Shown in pieces: positions 30,010 through 39,299 of a stretch of 45,441 bases of DNA; position 1 is the first letter of the stretch, and each line of letters opens with the position of its first letter. Both the position numbers and the translations under genes were made by a program. The stretch comes from Methylococcaceae bacterium (GTDB taxonomy: Bacteria > Pseudomonadota > Gammaproteobacteria > Methylococcales > Methylomonadaceae). Below the pieces are notes generated by a model. The model saw only the letters and a list, made by a program, of their open reading frames with translations, made no database searches and was not told the DNA's origin. The stretch is taken from positions 1 through 45,441 of the forward strand of contig JABFSH010000012.1 in assembly GCA_013140705.1 (NCBI GenBank). Direction: 5' to 3'.

Positions 30010-31332
30010 GTGAGTACTTCAAGAGCTCAGATGTCCAATAAGGTTAGTGGCAACTCCGAACTTAAAGCAAGATTGCTTTTCGTTTTGGGTGCATTTTTTG
30101 TTTATCGAATAGGTTCACACATTCCTGTTCCAGGAATTGATCCGAAAGCACTGGCTGTAATGTTTGAACAACAAAGCGGTTCCATTCTTGACATGTTCAA
30201 CATGTTTTCAGGTGGTGCTTTAATGAGATTGAGCTTGTTTGCTCTTGGTATTATGCCCTATATTTCTGCTTCAATCATCATGCAATTGATGACAGTTGTT
30301 ATTCCAGTCATGGAGCAGCTTAAGAAAGAAGGCGAATCAGGGCGACGAAAAATTTCTCAATACACCCGTTATGGGACAGTAGTTTTGGCAACGTTTCAGG
30401 CAATAGGTATTTCTCTTGCTTTGCAGAATCAGACAGCTGGTGGATTATCTGTTGTAATCAACCCAGGTATTGGTTTTATATTTATTACAACTATAACATT
30501 GGTTACTGGCACAGTATTCTTGATGTGGTTGGGTGAACAAGTAACGGAACGTGGTATTGGAAACGGCATCTCAATGATTATTTTTGCCGGTATTGTATCA
30601 GGTTTGCCAAAAGCAATTGGCGGTACGTTAGAGCTTGCAAGGACGGGTGAAATGAATGGGGGATTTATAATTCTACTATTTTTGCTATCTTTGTCAGTTA
30701 CTGCATTGGTAGTGTTTGTTGAAAGGGGACAGAGAAGGATATTGATAAATTACCCAAAGAGACAGCAAGGTCGTAAATTATACGCCGGACAAACAAGTTT
30801 TTTACCGCTAAAGTTAAATATGGCTGGTGTAATACCCCCAATATTTGCTTCGAGTATAATTCTTTTTCCTGCCACTGTCGCAGGTTGGTTTGGCAACTCT
30901 GAGGGATTTTCTTGGCTTCAGGATGTTGCTACCATGTTATCTCCGGGTCAGCCGATCTACGTTTTATTTTATGCTGCGGCTATCATATTCTTCTGTTTTT
31001 TCTATACAGCCTTGGTATTTAACTCGAAAGAAACAGCTGAAAATTTAAAAAAATCTGGGGCGTTTCTCCCTGGGATAAGGCCGGGCATACAGACAAGCGC
31101 CTATATTGATAAAGTTATGACAAGATTAACATTATTAGGAGCTTTTTATATAACACTGGTTTGCCTTCTCCCAGAGTTTTTGATTGTTTATTGGAATGTT
31201 CCATTTTATTTCGGTGGTACTTCATTATTAATTATCGTTGTTGTTGTTATGGACTTCATTTCACAAATGCAGACTCATGTCATGTCTCAACAATATGAAG
31301 GATTAATGAAGAAAGCAAATTTAAAGAAGTAA
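30010..31332 (+). CDS. secY: Preprotein translocase subunit SecY
   Basis: Channel subunit of the inner-membrane Sec translocon. 440 residues with about ten hydrophobic segments; conserved pieces include [15 protein letters not shown] (first membrane helix and plug approach, about 31-45), [13 protein letters not shown]-like [13 protein letters not shown] (about 111-123) and the cytoplasmic loop [10 protein letters not shown] (about 248-257). The start is GTG at 30010, immediately after the rplO TAA, so it depends on rplO translation. Its partner secE is at 4685-5062. Confidence 0.98.
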   Translation: MSTSRAQMSNKVSGNSELKARLLFVLGAFFVYRIGSHIPVPGIDPKALAVMFEQQSGSILDMFNMFSGGALMRLSLFALGIMPYISASIIMQLMTVVIPVMEQLKKEGESGRRKISQYTRYGTVVLATFQAIGISLALQNQTAGGLSVVINPGIGFIFITTITLVTGTVFLMWLGEQVTERGIGNGISMIIFAGIVSGLPKAIGGTLELARTGEMNGGFIILLFLLSLSVTALVVFVERGQRRILINYPKRQQGRKLYAGQTSFLPLKLNMAGVIPPIFASSIILFPATVAGWFGNSEGFSWLQDVATMLSPGQPIYVLFYAAAIIFFCFFYTALVFNSKETAENLKKSGAFLPGIRPGIQTSAYIDKVMTRLTLLGAFYITLVCLLPEFLIVYWNVPFYFGGTSLLIIVVVVMDFISQMQTHVMSQQYEGLMKKANLKK

Positions 31333-31360
31333 TATAGTTGAGACTCAACTAGGAGTGATT

Positions 31361-31474
31361 GTGAAAGTTCGAGCATCTGTAAAAGCAATTTGTAGAAATT
31401 GTAAAATTGTAAAAAGAAGTGGCGTTGTAAGAGTTATTTGTTCGGATAGTCGGCATAAGCAAAGGCAAGGCTAG
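31361..31474 (+). CDS. rpmJ: 50S ribosomal protein bL36, zinc-binding form
   Basis: A 37-codon gene: GTG at 31361 with AGGAG at 31351-31355, stop TAG at 31472. The product [20 protein letters not shown] then [17 protein letters not shown] has the zinc ligands C11, C14, C27 and H32 of the C-plus form. Its place between secY and rpsM is conserved. It is too short for many gene finders. Confidence 0.97.
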   Translation: MKVRASVKAICRNCKIVKRSGVVRVICSDSRHKQRQG

Positions 31475-31480
31475 TATATA

Positions 31481-31509
31481 TTGCGCCATTGGTTATGCTA
31501 TGATAAAAT
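31481..31509 (+). promoter_or_regulatory. Candidate promoter for the alpha set (rpsM to rplQ)
   Basis: An extended -10, TGA-TAAAAT (31501-31509), lies 17 bases after a weak TTGCGC (31481-31486) in the 74-base rpmJ-rpsM gap, the largest gap in this run of genes. The start would be near 31516, about 33 bases before rpsM. That leader is too short for the E. coli-type S4-binding pseudoknot, and none was recognised. Confidence 0.45.
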
Positions 31510-31548
31510 TTGGCGTTTAACTTTAGAAAAACTCAGGGGAAAATTTAA

Positions 31549-31905
31549 ATGGCACGTATTGCCGGGATAAATGTACCAGATCATAAACATACTGTAATAG
31601 CTTTAACTGCTATCTATGGTATTGGTCGTCAAACAGCAAGTGAAATTTGCTCACAAGTAAATATTATTTCTTCAGTTAAAATAAAAGATCTTACTGAAGA
31701 ACAGCTTGATTCGATAAGAAATGTTGTTTCGAAGATGACAGTTGAGGGTGATTTACGTCGTGAGGTCTCAATGAATATAAAACGTTTGATGGATTTAGGT
31801 TGTTATCGCGGTATAAGACATCGTAGAGGATTACCGCTAAGAGGTCAACGTACGAGGACTAATGCACGTACGAGAAAAGGTCCACGTAAACCAATTAAGA
31901 AATAA
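31549..31905 (+). CDS. rpsM: 30S ribosomal protein uS13
   Basis: Head protein contacting P-site tRNA and the large subunit. 118 residues, [20 protein letters not shown] start, helix-two-turn-helix region with [12 protein letters not shown] (about 23-34), and the C-terminal basic tail [19 protein letters not shown]. First gene of the alpha set. Confidence 0.98.
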   Translation: MARIAGINVPDHKHTVIALTAIYGIGRQTASEICSQVNIISSVKIKDLTEEQLDSIRNVVSKMTVEGDLRREVSMNIKRLMDLGCYRGIRHRRGLPLRGQRTRTNARTRKGPRKPIKK

Positions 31906-31930
31906 TATTCCCTAAAGAGGTTGAATTACA

Positions 31931-32317
31931 ATGGCTAGTCCAAATCGATCGAGAAAACGCGTAAAAAAAGAAGTGGCAGATGGAATTGTGCATGTTCATG
32001 CATCTTTCAATAATACAATTATTACAATTAGCGACAGAAAGGGAAATACTTTATCTTGGGCAACGTCTGGAGGTTCGGGCTTTAGAGGTTCAAGGAAAAG
32101 CACGCCTTTTGCAGCGCAAGTAGCCGCAGAAAAAGCCGGAATAGTTGCTCAAGAATTTGGTATGAAGAACTTAGATGTTTTGATAAAAGGTCCTGGTCCC
32201 GGTCGTGAATCTGCGGTGAGATCCTTAAATAATTTAGGATTTAAAATTAATAATATAATTGATGTGACTCCAATACCACATAATGGTTGTCGCCCCCCTA
32301 AAAAACGCCGCGTATAG
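31931..32317 (+). CDS. rpsK: 30S ribosomal protein uS11
   Basis: Platform protein lining the mRNA exit channel. 128 residues, [19 protein letters not shown] (about 20-38), [19 protein letters not shown]-type [20 protein letters not shown] (about 44-63), and [18 protein letters not shown] at the C-terminus. AAGAGG precedes the ATG. Confidence 0.98.
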   Translation: MASPNRSRKRVKKEVADGIVHVHASFNNTIITISDRKGNTLSWATSGGSGFRGSRKSTPFAAQVAAEKAGIVAQEFGMKNLDVLIKGPGPGRESAVRSLNNLGFKINNIIDVTPIPHNGCRPPKKRRV

Positions 32318-32337
32318 AATAAAGGAGTAGTATTAGA

Positions 32338-32958
32338 ATGGCAAGATATTTAGGACCAACATGTAAGCTGAGTCGAAGAGAAGGCACTGATCTTTTCTTA
32401 AAAAGCAGAGGAAAATCTCTTGAAGGTAAATGTAAATTAGACCAGAGACCGGGACAACACGGTACAAAAAGAACAAGAAACTCGGACTATGCATTGCAGT
32501 TAAGAGCTAAACAAAGATTACGTAGAATATACGGGATTCTTGAAAAGCAGTTTAGAAACTATTACAAAACAGCTGATATGAAAAAGGGTGCAACCGGTGA
32601 AAACTTATTGCATCTTCTTGAGTCAAGGTTGGATAACGTTGTTTATCGAATGGGCTTTGCATCAACGAGAGCTGAAGCCAGGCAATTAGTTTCTCATAAA
32701 TCTATTGTGGTCAACGGTAATCTAATTAATGTCGCTTCATATCAGGTTAACCCAGGTGACATTATTTCGATAAGGGAAAAAGCTAAAAAGCAACAGCGTA
32801 TCATTGATGCTTTGAGCGTTACTGAGCAGTATGGATTTCCTGTTTGGGTAAGTGTTGATTCTAAAACATTCACCGGGACGTTCACTTCTTTACCTGATCG
32901 CCAAGATTTAGGAAGTGATATCAATGAACAATTAGTTGTTGAACTTTACTCAAAATAA
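32338..32958 (+). CDS. rpsD: 30S ribosomal protein uS4
   Basis: Primary 16S 5'-domain binder and, in E. coli, repressor of the alpha operon. 206 residues, [20 protein letters not shown] start, the S4 RNA-binding domain around [20 protein letters not shown] (about 94-113) and the C-terminal [13 protein letters not shown]. The classical S4 leader before rpsM was not recognised here. Arginine is mostly AGA in this gene. Confidence 0.98.
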   Translation: MARYLGPTCKLSRREGTDLFLKSRGKSLEGKCKLDQRPGQHGTKRTRNSDYALQLRAKQRLRRIYGILEKQFRNYYKTADMKKGATGENLLHLLESRLDNVVYRMGFASTRAEARQLVSHKSIVVNGNLINVASYQVNPGDIISIREKAKKQQRIIDALSVTEQYGFPVWVSVDSKTFTGTFTSLPDRQDLGSDINEQLVVELYSK

Positions 32959-32979
32959 TTGCTTTTCTGAGGCTTGTAA

Positions 32980-33990
32980 ATGCAGAATACTATTTCTGGC
33001 TTATTAAAACCTCGATTGGTTGAGGTAGTTAACAAAACACCTAATCATTCTAGGATCGTAATTGAACCTTTGGAAAGTGGTTTCGGCCACTCATTAGGCA
33101 ACGCCCTAAGAAGGGTTTTGTTATCGACAATTCCTGGATGTGCTGTTACTGACGTTGAAATTGATGGCGTATTGCACGAATATACCACTATAGAGGGTGT
33201 TCAGGAAGATGTAATCGATATCTTGTTGAACTTAAAAAAATTAGCGGTTATTCTTCATTCAAAAGATGAAGTTGAGCTAACGCTCAATAAAACAGGCGCG
33301 GGTTGTGTTACAGCAGCCGATATAAATATACCTCATGATGTTCAAATTGTTAATCCTGATTTAGTTATAGCCAATTTAACGCAGGCTGGTAATTTAAATA
33401 TGAAAATTAGGGTTCGAAGAGGAAGAGGCTATGAACCAGTTAGTATTCGAAAATCTAAGTCTGAATCGAGTCTGGTCGTGGGCGCATTGCAAATGGACGC
33501 TTCCTATAGTCCAATAGTCAAAGTAGCCTATCAAGTTGAGAGTACTCGTGTAGAACAACGTACTGATTTGGATAAGTTGATAATAGAATTGGAAACTAAT
33601 GGAACAGTTGATCCAGAGGCAACTATCAAACTAGCTGCGACTATTCTTCATGATCAATTGTCAGTATTTGTTGATTTTGAAAAAGTAAAAGCACCGATAG
33701 AAGAAGAGAAAGCTGAAATTGAAGAATTCTTTGAGCCTGTTCTTCTTCGACCAGTTGATGATCTTGAGCTTACCGTTCGTTCAGCAAATTGTTTAAAAGC
33801 TGAAAATATATTTTATATTGGTGATCTTATTCAGCGCACAGAGGTTGAGTTATTAAAAACTCCAAATCTTGGAAAGAAATCGCTTACAGAAATTAAAGAT
33901 ATACTTGCCTTAAAAGGGCTTTCCTTAGGTATGCGCTTAGAGAACTGGCCTCCAGAAAGTCTAGCCGAGCAAACTCACTCGATAAATTAA
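32980..33990 (+). CDS. rpoA: RNA polymerase subunit alpha
   Basis: Assembles polymerase and contacts UP elements and activators. 336 residues. N-terminal domain with [20 protein letters not shown] (about 28-47), a linker rich in Glu near residues 240-250, and a C-terminal domain with [20 protein letters not shown] (about 262-281, including the DNA-contacting arginine) and [13 protein letters not shown]. Normal length. It sits between rpsD and rplQ as in E. coli. Confidence 0.98.
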   Translation: MQNTISGLLKPRLVEVVNKTPNHSRIVIEPLESGFGHSLGNALRRVLLSTIPGCAVTDVEIDGVLHEYTTIEGVQEDVIDILLNLKKLAVILHSKDEVELTLNKTGAGCVTAADINIPHDVQIVNPDLVIANLTQAGNLNMKIRVRRGRGYEPVSIRKSKSESSLVVGALQMDASYSPIVKVAYQVESTRVEQRTDLDKLIIELETNGTVDPEATIKLAATILHDQLSVFVDFEKVKAPIEEEKAEIEEFFEPVLLRPVDDLELTVRSANCLKAENIFYIGDLIQRTEVELLKTPNLGKKSLTEIKDILALKGLSLGMRLENWPPESLAEQTHSIN

Positions 33991-34014
33991 TTAACATATT
34001 AGGTCTGCATTAAA

Positions 34015-34380
34015 ATGAGACATCGAAAATCTGGAAGAAAATTTAACATAAACAGTAGCCATCGAAAAGCGCTATTCAGTAATATGGCTAGTTCCTTATT
34101 TAAGGAAGAGCTTATTAAGACTACCCTGCCAAAAGCTAAAGAATTGCGAATGTTTGCTGAGCCCTTAATTACCTTATCTAAAGAAGATAATGTGGCTAAA
34201 CGTAGAATTGCATTTGCAAAATTGCGTGATCGGGATGTTGTGACTAAATTATTTAACGAGTTGGGTCCACGCTATAAAAATAGATCAGGTGGTTACCTTC
34301 GGATATTGAAATGTGGCTTCCGATCTGGTGACGATGCACCTATGGCTTATGTTGAGCTAGTAGATAGACCTGAGATCTAA
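34015..34380 (+). CDS. rplQ: 50S ribosomal protein bL17
   Basis: Large-subunit protein near the tunnel exit. 121 residues, [20 protein letters not shown] start and [20 protein letters not shown] near the C-terminus (E. coli is 127). Last gene of the long ribosomal run that begins at rpsL; a strong terminator follows at 34401. Confidence 0.98.
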   Translation: MRHRKSGRKFNINSSHRKALFSNMASSLFKEELIKTTLPKAKELRMFAEPLITLSKEDNVAKRRIAFAKLRDRDVVTKLFNELGPRYKNRSGGYLRILKCGFRSGDDAPMAYVELVDRPEI

Positions 34381-34400
34381 TTTTTATCTTTAATTAATAA

Positions 34401-34424
34401 AAAAGCCGGATTATTCCGGCTTTT
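34401..34424. terminator. Bidirectional terminator between rplQ and fdxA
   Basis: AAAAGCCGGA (34401-34410) and TCCGGCTTTT (34415-34424) form a perfect 10-bp stem with loop TTAT, flanked by an A-run on the left and T-run on the right. It can end rplQ transcripts on the plus strand and fdxA transcripts on the minus strand. Confidence 0.92.
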
Positions 34425-34440
34425 TTATTTTTAAAAATTA

Positions 34441-34764
34441 TTATTTTTCTAATAATGTAAATTTATTGGGTTTTCCATTCCAGTCATCTGCGTCGTTCAG
34501 CGCTGCTTTCACTTCAGTTATTGTTGGCCACTGCTTTGAAAGATCCGCATTCAGGTCTTTGAATTTTTCTTGTCCTTCAGGTAATTCATCCTCTGCATAA
34601 ATGGCGTTTGCAGGGCATTCTGGTTCGCATAACGTGCAATCAATGCATTCATCGGGATCAATGACAAGAAAGTTGGGGCCTTCATGAAAGCAATCCACAG
34701 GACATACATCTACGCAGTCTGTGAATTTACATTTAATACAATTTTCAGTGACTACAAAAGCCAT
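34441..34764 (-). CDS. fdxA: 7Fe ferredoxin of the FdI type
   Basis: Low-potential electron carrier with one 3Fe-4S and one 4Fe-4S cluster. 107 residues; the start [20 protein letters not shown] is taken at 34764, not at an upstream in-frame TTG, because it matches Azotobacter vinelandii ferredoxin I. Cysteines at 9, 12, 17, 21, 25, 40, 43, 46 and 50 reproduce the FdI spacing, including the extra cysteines of the 3Fe site region. The C-terminal half keeps the family's WPTITEVK-like tail. Convergent with rplQ; its own promoter is at 34814-34842. The redox partner cannot be told from the window. Confidence 0.95.
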   Translation of the reverse strand: MAFVVTENCIKCKFTDCVDVCPVDCFHEGPNFLVIDPDECIDCTLCEPECPANAIYAEDELPEGQEKFKDLNADLSKQWPTITEVKAALNDADDWNGKPNKFTLLEK

Positions 34765-34813
34765 AATTAACACCAAGAAAGTTTTATAAGAAATCTGATA
34801 TGAGAACGACGCT

Positions 34814-34842
34814 ATTTTATCAGAATCTGCCGTTCGTTTGAA
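34814..34842 (-). promoter_or_regulatory. Promoter for fdxA
   Basis: On the minus strand TTCAAA (34842-34837) is 17 bases from TAAAAT (34819-34814), which also has an upstream TGA extension. The start would be near 34807, about 43 bases before the fdxA ATG. Confidence 0.6.
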
Positions 34843-35047
34843 CCCAGAATTAACAATGTAGATTGTTTGGAACTAAACAGATTGAATAAAACGATCGGTG
34901 ACTTGTATGGATGCAGTACGAAAAGAAATTATCTTTTTAATACCTTGATCTGAATTGCGCTGTTATTGCATTGATACTGTAAATTTTCGTCGGATTATTA
35001 AGTCAAATCAATTTGTGCTTCCGCTCAACTTCAGAATCAACATTCAG
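34843..35047. other. Non-coding region between fdxA and purE
   Basis: Together with the flanking sites this divergent gap is 350 bases long. In this part I see no open frame, RNA gene or convincing promoter for purE. It is A/T-rich. Confidence 0.5.
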
Positions 35048-35071
35048 GGCAATTATGCGATACTAATTGCC
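35048..35071. promoter_or_regulatory. Inverted repeat upstream of purE
   Basis: GGCAATTA (35048-35055) and TAATTGCC (35064-35071) are perfect 8-base arms around TGCGATAC, 43 bases before the purE start. No T-run follows. The dyad form suits a repressor site or a leader hairpin. It does not resemble the E. coli PurR box (ACGCAAACGTTTGCGT). Confidence 0.4.
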
Positions 35072-35114
35072 TTAAATATTAGATCCCTTAATTAAACTCA
35101 AAAAGGAGTAACAG

Positions 35115-35633
35115 ATGACCGCATTGGTTGGCATCATCATGGGTTCACATTCTGATTGGGAAACCATGCGTTTTGCTTCGGAAACCCTGGAACAACTGGG
35201 TATTCCACATGATGTTGAGGTAGTGTCTGCGCACCGAACACCTGATAAACTGTTTCAATATGCCGAAACTGCTGAAGCAAAAGGGCTGGAAGTTATTATT
35301 GCCGGTGCCGGAGGGGCTGCTCATTTACCGGGTATGACCGCTGCAAAAACGACCGTCCCTGTGTTGGGTGTACCTGTGCAATCAAAAGCTTTAAATGGTA
35401 TGGATTCCTTGTTATCGATTGTGCAAATGCCTGCCGGTATTCCAGTAGGAACCATGGCCATCGGAAAGGCGGGTGCGATTAATGCCGCCTTGCTTGCAAC
35501 TGCCATCGTCAGCAATAAGCACAGTCAATATCGTCCGGCATTAAATAATTACCGGCAACAACAGACAGAAGCGGTATTGTCCAATCCTGATCCGCGCAAT
35601 TATGGAAATTCGGTCATGGGAGGGCCCCGATGA
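35115..35633 (+). CDS. purE: N5-carboxyaminoimidazole ribonucleotide mutase
   Basis: Converts N5-CAIR made by PurK to CAIR in purine synthesis. 172 residues, class I form. The active-site loops are [12 protein letters not shown] (about 7-18), [11 protein letters not shown] (about 42-52) and [12 protein letters not shown] (about 68-79). AAGGAG at 35101-35106 precedes the ATG. It overlaps purK by ATGA, so equal amounts of both enzymes are expected. Confidence 0.98.
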   Translation: MTALVGIIMGSHSDWETMRFASETLEQLGIPHDVEVVSAHRTPDKLFQYAETAEAKGLEVIIAGAGGAAHLPGMTAAKTTVPVLGVPVQSKALNGMDSLLSIVQMPAGIPVGTMAIGKAGAINAALLATAIVSNKHSQYRPALNNYRQQQTEAVLSNPDPRNYGNSVMGGPR

Positions 35634-36724
35634 TAGTCGGCATTTTGGGCGCGGGCCAACTCGCTAGAATGATTGCATTGGCCGGTTATCCGTTAGGGCT
35701 GGATTTTATTTTTCTGGATCCATCAGCAGATGCTTGTGCAAATAAACTGGGTATCCATTTACTTGGCGACTACAACGATCCCCGGCTTTTGGCAGAGCTT
35801 GCCGAGCAAGCCGATGTTGTGACTTATGAATTTGAAAATGTGCCCGCCGATGTGGCTGCGTATTTATCGGCTCACACGAAGGTTTATCCTTCGCCAAATG
35901 CCTTGGCAGTGGCTCAGGACAGGCTGATTGAGAAAAATTATTTTCAAAGACTTGATATTCCCACCCCCGACTATGTGCCCGTGGATAGTTTTGCGGAACT
36001 GGAGCAGGCGATGACCCAAATCGGCTGGCCTGCAATTTTAAAAAGTCGAACACAGGGTTACGACGGCAAAGGCCAGTCAGTTCTCAAATCACCGGATGAC
36101 CTTGTGGCAGCTTGGGCTTTGTTGGATAGTGCTCCCGCCATCGTTGAGGCGTTTGTGCCTTTTGATCGGGAAGTATCGATTATTGCTGTGCGCAATATAT
36201 CGGGATCGATTGTTTTTTATCCACTGGCTGAGAACTTGCATAGAGGTGGTATTCTAAGAGTTTCGGAAAGCCGAGATAACGATGGCATGCAGGCGCAAGC
36301 TGAAGTTTTTGTAACTCGTCTAATGGAGTCTTTAGATTATGTCGGTGTACTGGCTTTGGAGTTATTCGAAATAGAAGGCCAATTGATTGCCAATGAATTT
36401 GCTCCACGGGTCCATAACTCAGGGCACTGGACCATAGAAGGCGCTGAAACCAGTCAGTTTGAAAACCATTTGCGCGCTATTTTGGGGCTTCCCCTCGGCG
36501 CGACAACGGCAGTAGGTAAAACTGCGATGGTCAATTTTATCGGTGGATTGCCAACCTGTAAGGACGTACTTGCCATCGAGCACGCGCATCTGCATTTGTA
36601 TGATAAAGCGCCGCGCAAAGGCCGTAAGGTTGCTCATGCGACGGTCTGTGCAGATCATGTAGATAGTCTGGTCACGCGGCTGGATTTGCTGATTAAGCTG
36701 GCTCAGCAGGTAGATAATTCCTAG
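35630..36724 (+). CDS. purK: N5-carboxyaminoimidazole ribonucleotide synthase
   Basis: ATP-grasp enzyme that adds bicarbonate to AIR, the step before PurE. 364 residues: N-terminal [20 protein letters not shown] (3-22), ATP-grasp core with [12 protein letters not shown] (about 137-148) and the metal-binding ELFEIEG and [20 protein letters not shown] region (about 256-275). The start overlaps the purE stop. About 45 bases separate its stop from the convergent ychJ-like gene; no terminator is evident there. Confidence 0.98.
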   Translation: MIVGILGAGQLARMIALAGYPLGLDFIFLDPSADACANKLGIHLLGDYNDPRLLAELAEQADVVTYEFENVPADVAAYLSAHTKVYPSPNALAVAQDRLIEKNYFQRLDIPTPDYVPVDSFAELEQAMTQIGWPAILKSRTQGYDGKGQSVLKSPDDLVAAWALLDSAPAIVEAFVPFDREVSIIAVRNISGSIVFYPLAENLHRGGILRVSESRDNDGMQAQAEVFVTRLMESLDYVGVLALELFEIEGQLIANEFAPRVHNSGHWTIEGAETSQFENHLRAILGLPLGATTAVGKTAMVNFIGGLPTCKDVLAIEHAHLHLYDKAPRKGRKVAHATVCADHVDSLVTRLDLLIKLAQQVDNS

Positions 36725-36769
36725 AAATGAACTAAAAACGGTTTTAACGCATCTAAACGGTGCCGCTTT

Positions 36770-37261
36770 TCAGTCGGATATGTAGTTAGCGCCGCAGCAG
36801 CGCTTAAATTTTTTACCACTGCCGCATTGGCAAGGCGCATTGAGTCCCAAACTTGTTGGTTGTTTTGGTTTCCCGGTGGGCTTGAAAACGCCGTCCAGAT
36901 AGTACCACTGTCCCAGTTGCTTATTGAATCGACTCGCTTCGTGCAGAATGAGATCCTTATCTTCGTACCGGTAATGGGCCTTAAATTCGACAATCCCCTT
37001 GTTGTCGTTGGCACCACCTTTTTTGCAATCAATAATTTCAAGGCTTTTCCATTCGATGGAATCGTTAGCCAGGTTGGGGTGTTTGGGTCGCTTGGCTTTG
37101 TCCCAGGTGGCCAAGACATAGCCTTCGAGCTTTAATACATAAGCACTAAAGCGCGATCGCATAAGTGCTTCAGCGGTTATAGGACGCTGATTGCCAAGAT
37201 GAAAAGGTTCGCAGCAGTCGCTATAGGATTTTGTTGATCCGCAGTAACAGGATGTTGCCAA
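36770..37261 (-). CDS. ychJ: YchJ family protein with two SEC-C zinc motifs
   Basis: 163 residues, a little longer than E. coli YchJ (152). Cys-rich SEC-C-like motifs lie at both ends: CYCGSTKSYSDCC (about 5-17) and CQCGSGKKFKRCC near the C-terminus, with an NTF2-like middle (SRFSAYVLKLEGYVLATW and RFNKQLGQWYYLDG). The start is TTG at 37261; no ATG exists upstream before an in-frame stop. The molecular role of the family is not established; SEC-C motifs bind zinc and, in SecA, SecB and ribosomes. Convergent with purK and unlinked in function as far as can be seen. Confidence 0.88.
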   Translation of the reverse strand: MATSCYCGSTKSYSDCCEPFHLGNQRPITAEALMRSRFSAYVLKLEGYVLATWDKAKRPKHPNLANDSIEWKSLEIIDCKKGGANDNKGIVEFKAHYRYEDKDLILHEASRFNKQLGQWYYLDGVFKPTGKPKQPTSLGLNAPCQCGSGKKFKRCCGANYISD

Positions 37262-37530
37262 AATTGCTGCCTTGCGCTTAGGTTTTAGAAAGTCAATAGT
37301 ATAAATGATTATTGAAGGAAACCATGCCCTTCAGTTTCGTTCACTAAGTAGTCGCTGGTTTCTTGGTGGTCTTAAAATAAGCGTGCATAAATAGTAACTA
37401 TTTGATAGTCTGCAGTCGTTCCAAGTCGTTGCATTAAATAATCTTAACAATAGCTGTTCCGGCTTGTTACAAAGAAAGCGAAAAATTGTCACTTGTATTT
37501 ATTTATTATTAAGTTAAGGAATTATCATCT
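37262..37530. other. Non-coding region upstream of the PEP-CTERM gene
   Basis: A divergent 269-base gap. It contains two small inverted repeats, TGAAGG/CCTTCA (37313-37333) and AAATAG/CTATTT (37389-37403). I see no convincing sigma70 pair and no coding frame. AAGGA at 37516-37520 is the ribosome site for the next gene. Confidence 0.45.
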
Positions 37531-38457
37531 ATGCATCTTAAAAAATACACATCGATTGGTGTCGTTTTGTTAGCCATCAGTCAATCAGCAAATGCATTAA
37601 TTATAAATTTTGATTATACCTACGACACATCCGGATTCTTTGCCGGCGCCAACGCAAGTCGACAAGACATACTCAATGCTGCAGGGAGTTTTTTTAGTAA
37701 CCGTATAACGGACAGCCTGTCGGCTATAACATCTGGTGGCAATAATCACTTCGATGCACAATTCCTAAGGCCTGATACCGGAGCCCTGGCAACTTTAAAT
37801 GACTTTAGTGTAGCGGCTAACACGCTTACTGTGTTTGTTGGCGGACGTGATTTAACAGGAAACACTCTAGGGGAAGGTGGTTATGGTGGATACAGTGCGA
37901 GCGGCACTTCAGGTTTTCTCGCTACTATCGATCAACGTGGGCAGTCTGGTGAGGCCACAGGACCTTCTGCTACTGATTTTGCTCCTTGGGGCGGTCAGCT
38001 TGCTTTCGATACTAATTCTATTTGGTATTTCGATGTTGATCCGTCGACTACCGAAAGTTTCAGTGGTAGCGACTTTTATTCTGTAGCATTACATGAAATT
38101 GGGCATTTACTCGGATTGGGAACAGCCGACTCGTGGGATAACAAAGTTTCCGGCACTAACTTTACCGGTGTAAATGCAGTGGCTGCATATGGCGGAAATG
38201 TCCCATTAACAACTAATGGCAGTCATTGGCAAGAAGGTACGCTCAGCACAACCCTGACGGGTCTGTCGCAAGAAGCAATGATGGATCCTACCATAACTAA
38301 CGGCACGCGCAAGTTAGCTACTCAGCTTGATATCGCTGCGCTTAAAGATGTGGGTTGGCAAGTGAGTAGTGTTCCAGTTCCTGCGTCCATTTGGTTATTT
38401 GGATCGGTGCTTGCGACATTTGTTGGTATACGCCGTAAACAATCGGTAACAGTTTGA
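37531..38457 (+). CDS. Secreted metalloprotease-like protein with PEP-CTERM sorting signal
   Basis: 308 residues. An N-terminal signal peptide (about 1-22, ending SANA) and a C-terminal VPVPASIWLFGSVLATFVGI followed by RRK form a PEP-CTERM tripartite tail, so the product should be exported and processed by an exosortase. The middle has a zincin core HEIGHLLGLG (H188, E189, H192). The usual third ligand of HExxHxxGxxH is replaced by threonine; a later GSHWQEG histidine and a Met-turn-like AMMDP are candidates for the remaining metzincin features. This arrangement is shared by PEP-CTERM proteins annotated as metalloprotease-like. The substrate is unknown. The signal variant VPxPAxxWLF is common in methanotrophic gammaproteobacteria. 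Confidence 0.8.
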   Translation: MHLKKYTSIGVVLLAISQSANALIINFDYTYDTSGFFAGANASRQDILNAAGSFFSNRITDSLSAITSGGNNHFDAQFLRPDTGALATLNDFSVAANTLTVFVGGRDLTGNTLGEGGYGGYSASGTSGFLATIDQRGQSGEATGPSATDFAPWGGQLAFDTNSIWYFDVDPSTTESFSGSDFYSVALHEIGHLLGLGTADSWDNKVSGTNFTGVNAVAAYGGNVPLTTNGSHWQEGTLSTTLTGLSQEAMMDPTITNGTRKLATQLDIAALKDVGWQVSSVPVPASIWLFGSVLATFVGIRRKQSVTV

Positions 38458-38517
38458 CCATAAATACTGGGTAATGATTGCAGTTCGTATGTAGCATCGT
38501 ACCTTGGATACAAAAGT

Positions 38518-38538
38518 GTGGGCAGACTAATTGCCCAC
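38518..38538 (-). terminator. Hairpin after the ABC operon
   Basis: GTGGGCA (38518-38524) and TGCCCAC (38532-38538) form a 7-bp stem with a 7-base loop in the convergent gap. On the minus strand it is followed by a short T-run (ACTTTTG), so it may end the ABC transporter transcript; on the plus strand there is no T-run. Confidence 0.45.
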
Positions 38539-38558
38539 TATTCGATTGAGACAAAAAC

Positions 38559-39299
38559 TTACAATAACATATTTATTTCCGGGTAGTTGTTTATAATCTG
38601 TTGCCGGAATAACTCAACAGCCTGGTCGTCATTGCGTTCGGTCTTAGCAAGAGGGACTTTGATTTCACTGACAACCCGCATCGGTGCTGAAGACAGAAAG
38701 ACAATACGGTCGGCCAGGGCAATGGCTTCCCGAAGGTCATGGGTCACGAAAAGCACGGTATGCGGGCGCTGTAACCAAAGTTGCCTCAATAATTCTCTAA
38801 CCTGTCTTGCAGTGGGCGCATCCAAAGATACAAACGGTTCATCCATCAGTAGAATATCGGGATTGATAACAAAAGCTCGAATAATAGCCACCCGGCGACT
38901 CATTCCCAATGACAATCGTTCAGGGTAACTATGCTGGACCTGCTTTAGCTGCATGGTTTCCAGCAAAGCATCAATAACGTCGGTGGATCGACGGTCAGAT
39001 ACGACCAGCTCTATGTTTTCTCTTACCGTAAGCCAGGGCAAAAGCCTCGGATTCTGAAAAACGTAGCCGATCATTGGATGGTCGTGGCGATGTTCGATCG
39101 TAATATCGCCTTTGAAGTCGGCATCCAGTCCTGCGATAATGTTCAGCAATGTGGTTTTTCCGCAACCGGATGGCCCAACCAGGCATACAAATTCTTCAGC
39201 GTGGAGTGACAGGTAAAGATTGGCAATGGCCTGATGAAGTTTTGCTCGTTCGACAGACGGATAGATTTTGCTGTGAATATCGATGTGAATAGTAGCCAT
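38559..39299 (-). CDS. ABC transporter ATP-binding protein, nitrate/sulfonate/taurine type
   Basis: Energises the importer formed with the next two upstream genes. 246 residues with Walker A GPSGCGKTT (42-50), Q-loop FQNPRLLPWLTV (81-92), Walker B ILLMDEP (149-155), the D-loop SLD (158-160) and the switch histidine in FVTHDLREA. The signature motif is LSLGMSRRV (129-137), where SsuB/TauB-type proteins have LSGGMRQRV. The ATG overlaps the permease stop by one base. Substrate cannot be predicted from the ATPase. Confidence 0.92.
   Translation of the reverse strand: MATIHIDIHSKIYPSVERAKLHQAIANLYLSLHAEEFVCLVGPSGCGKTTLLNIIAGLDADFKGDITIEHRHDHPMIGYVFQNPRLLPWLTVRENIELVVSDRRSTDVIDALLETMQLKQVQHSYPERLSLGMSRRVAIIRAFVINPDILLMDEPFVSLDAPTARQVRELLRQLWLQRPHTVLFVTHDLREAIALADRIVFLSSAPMRVVSEIKVPLAKTERNDDQAVELFRQQIINNYPEINMLL

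Noticed and set aside
31475-31548. S4-binding alpha-operon leader
   Set aside because: The gap is 74 bases and A/T-rich, with no pseudoknot-forming segments that I can pair.
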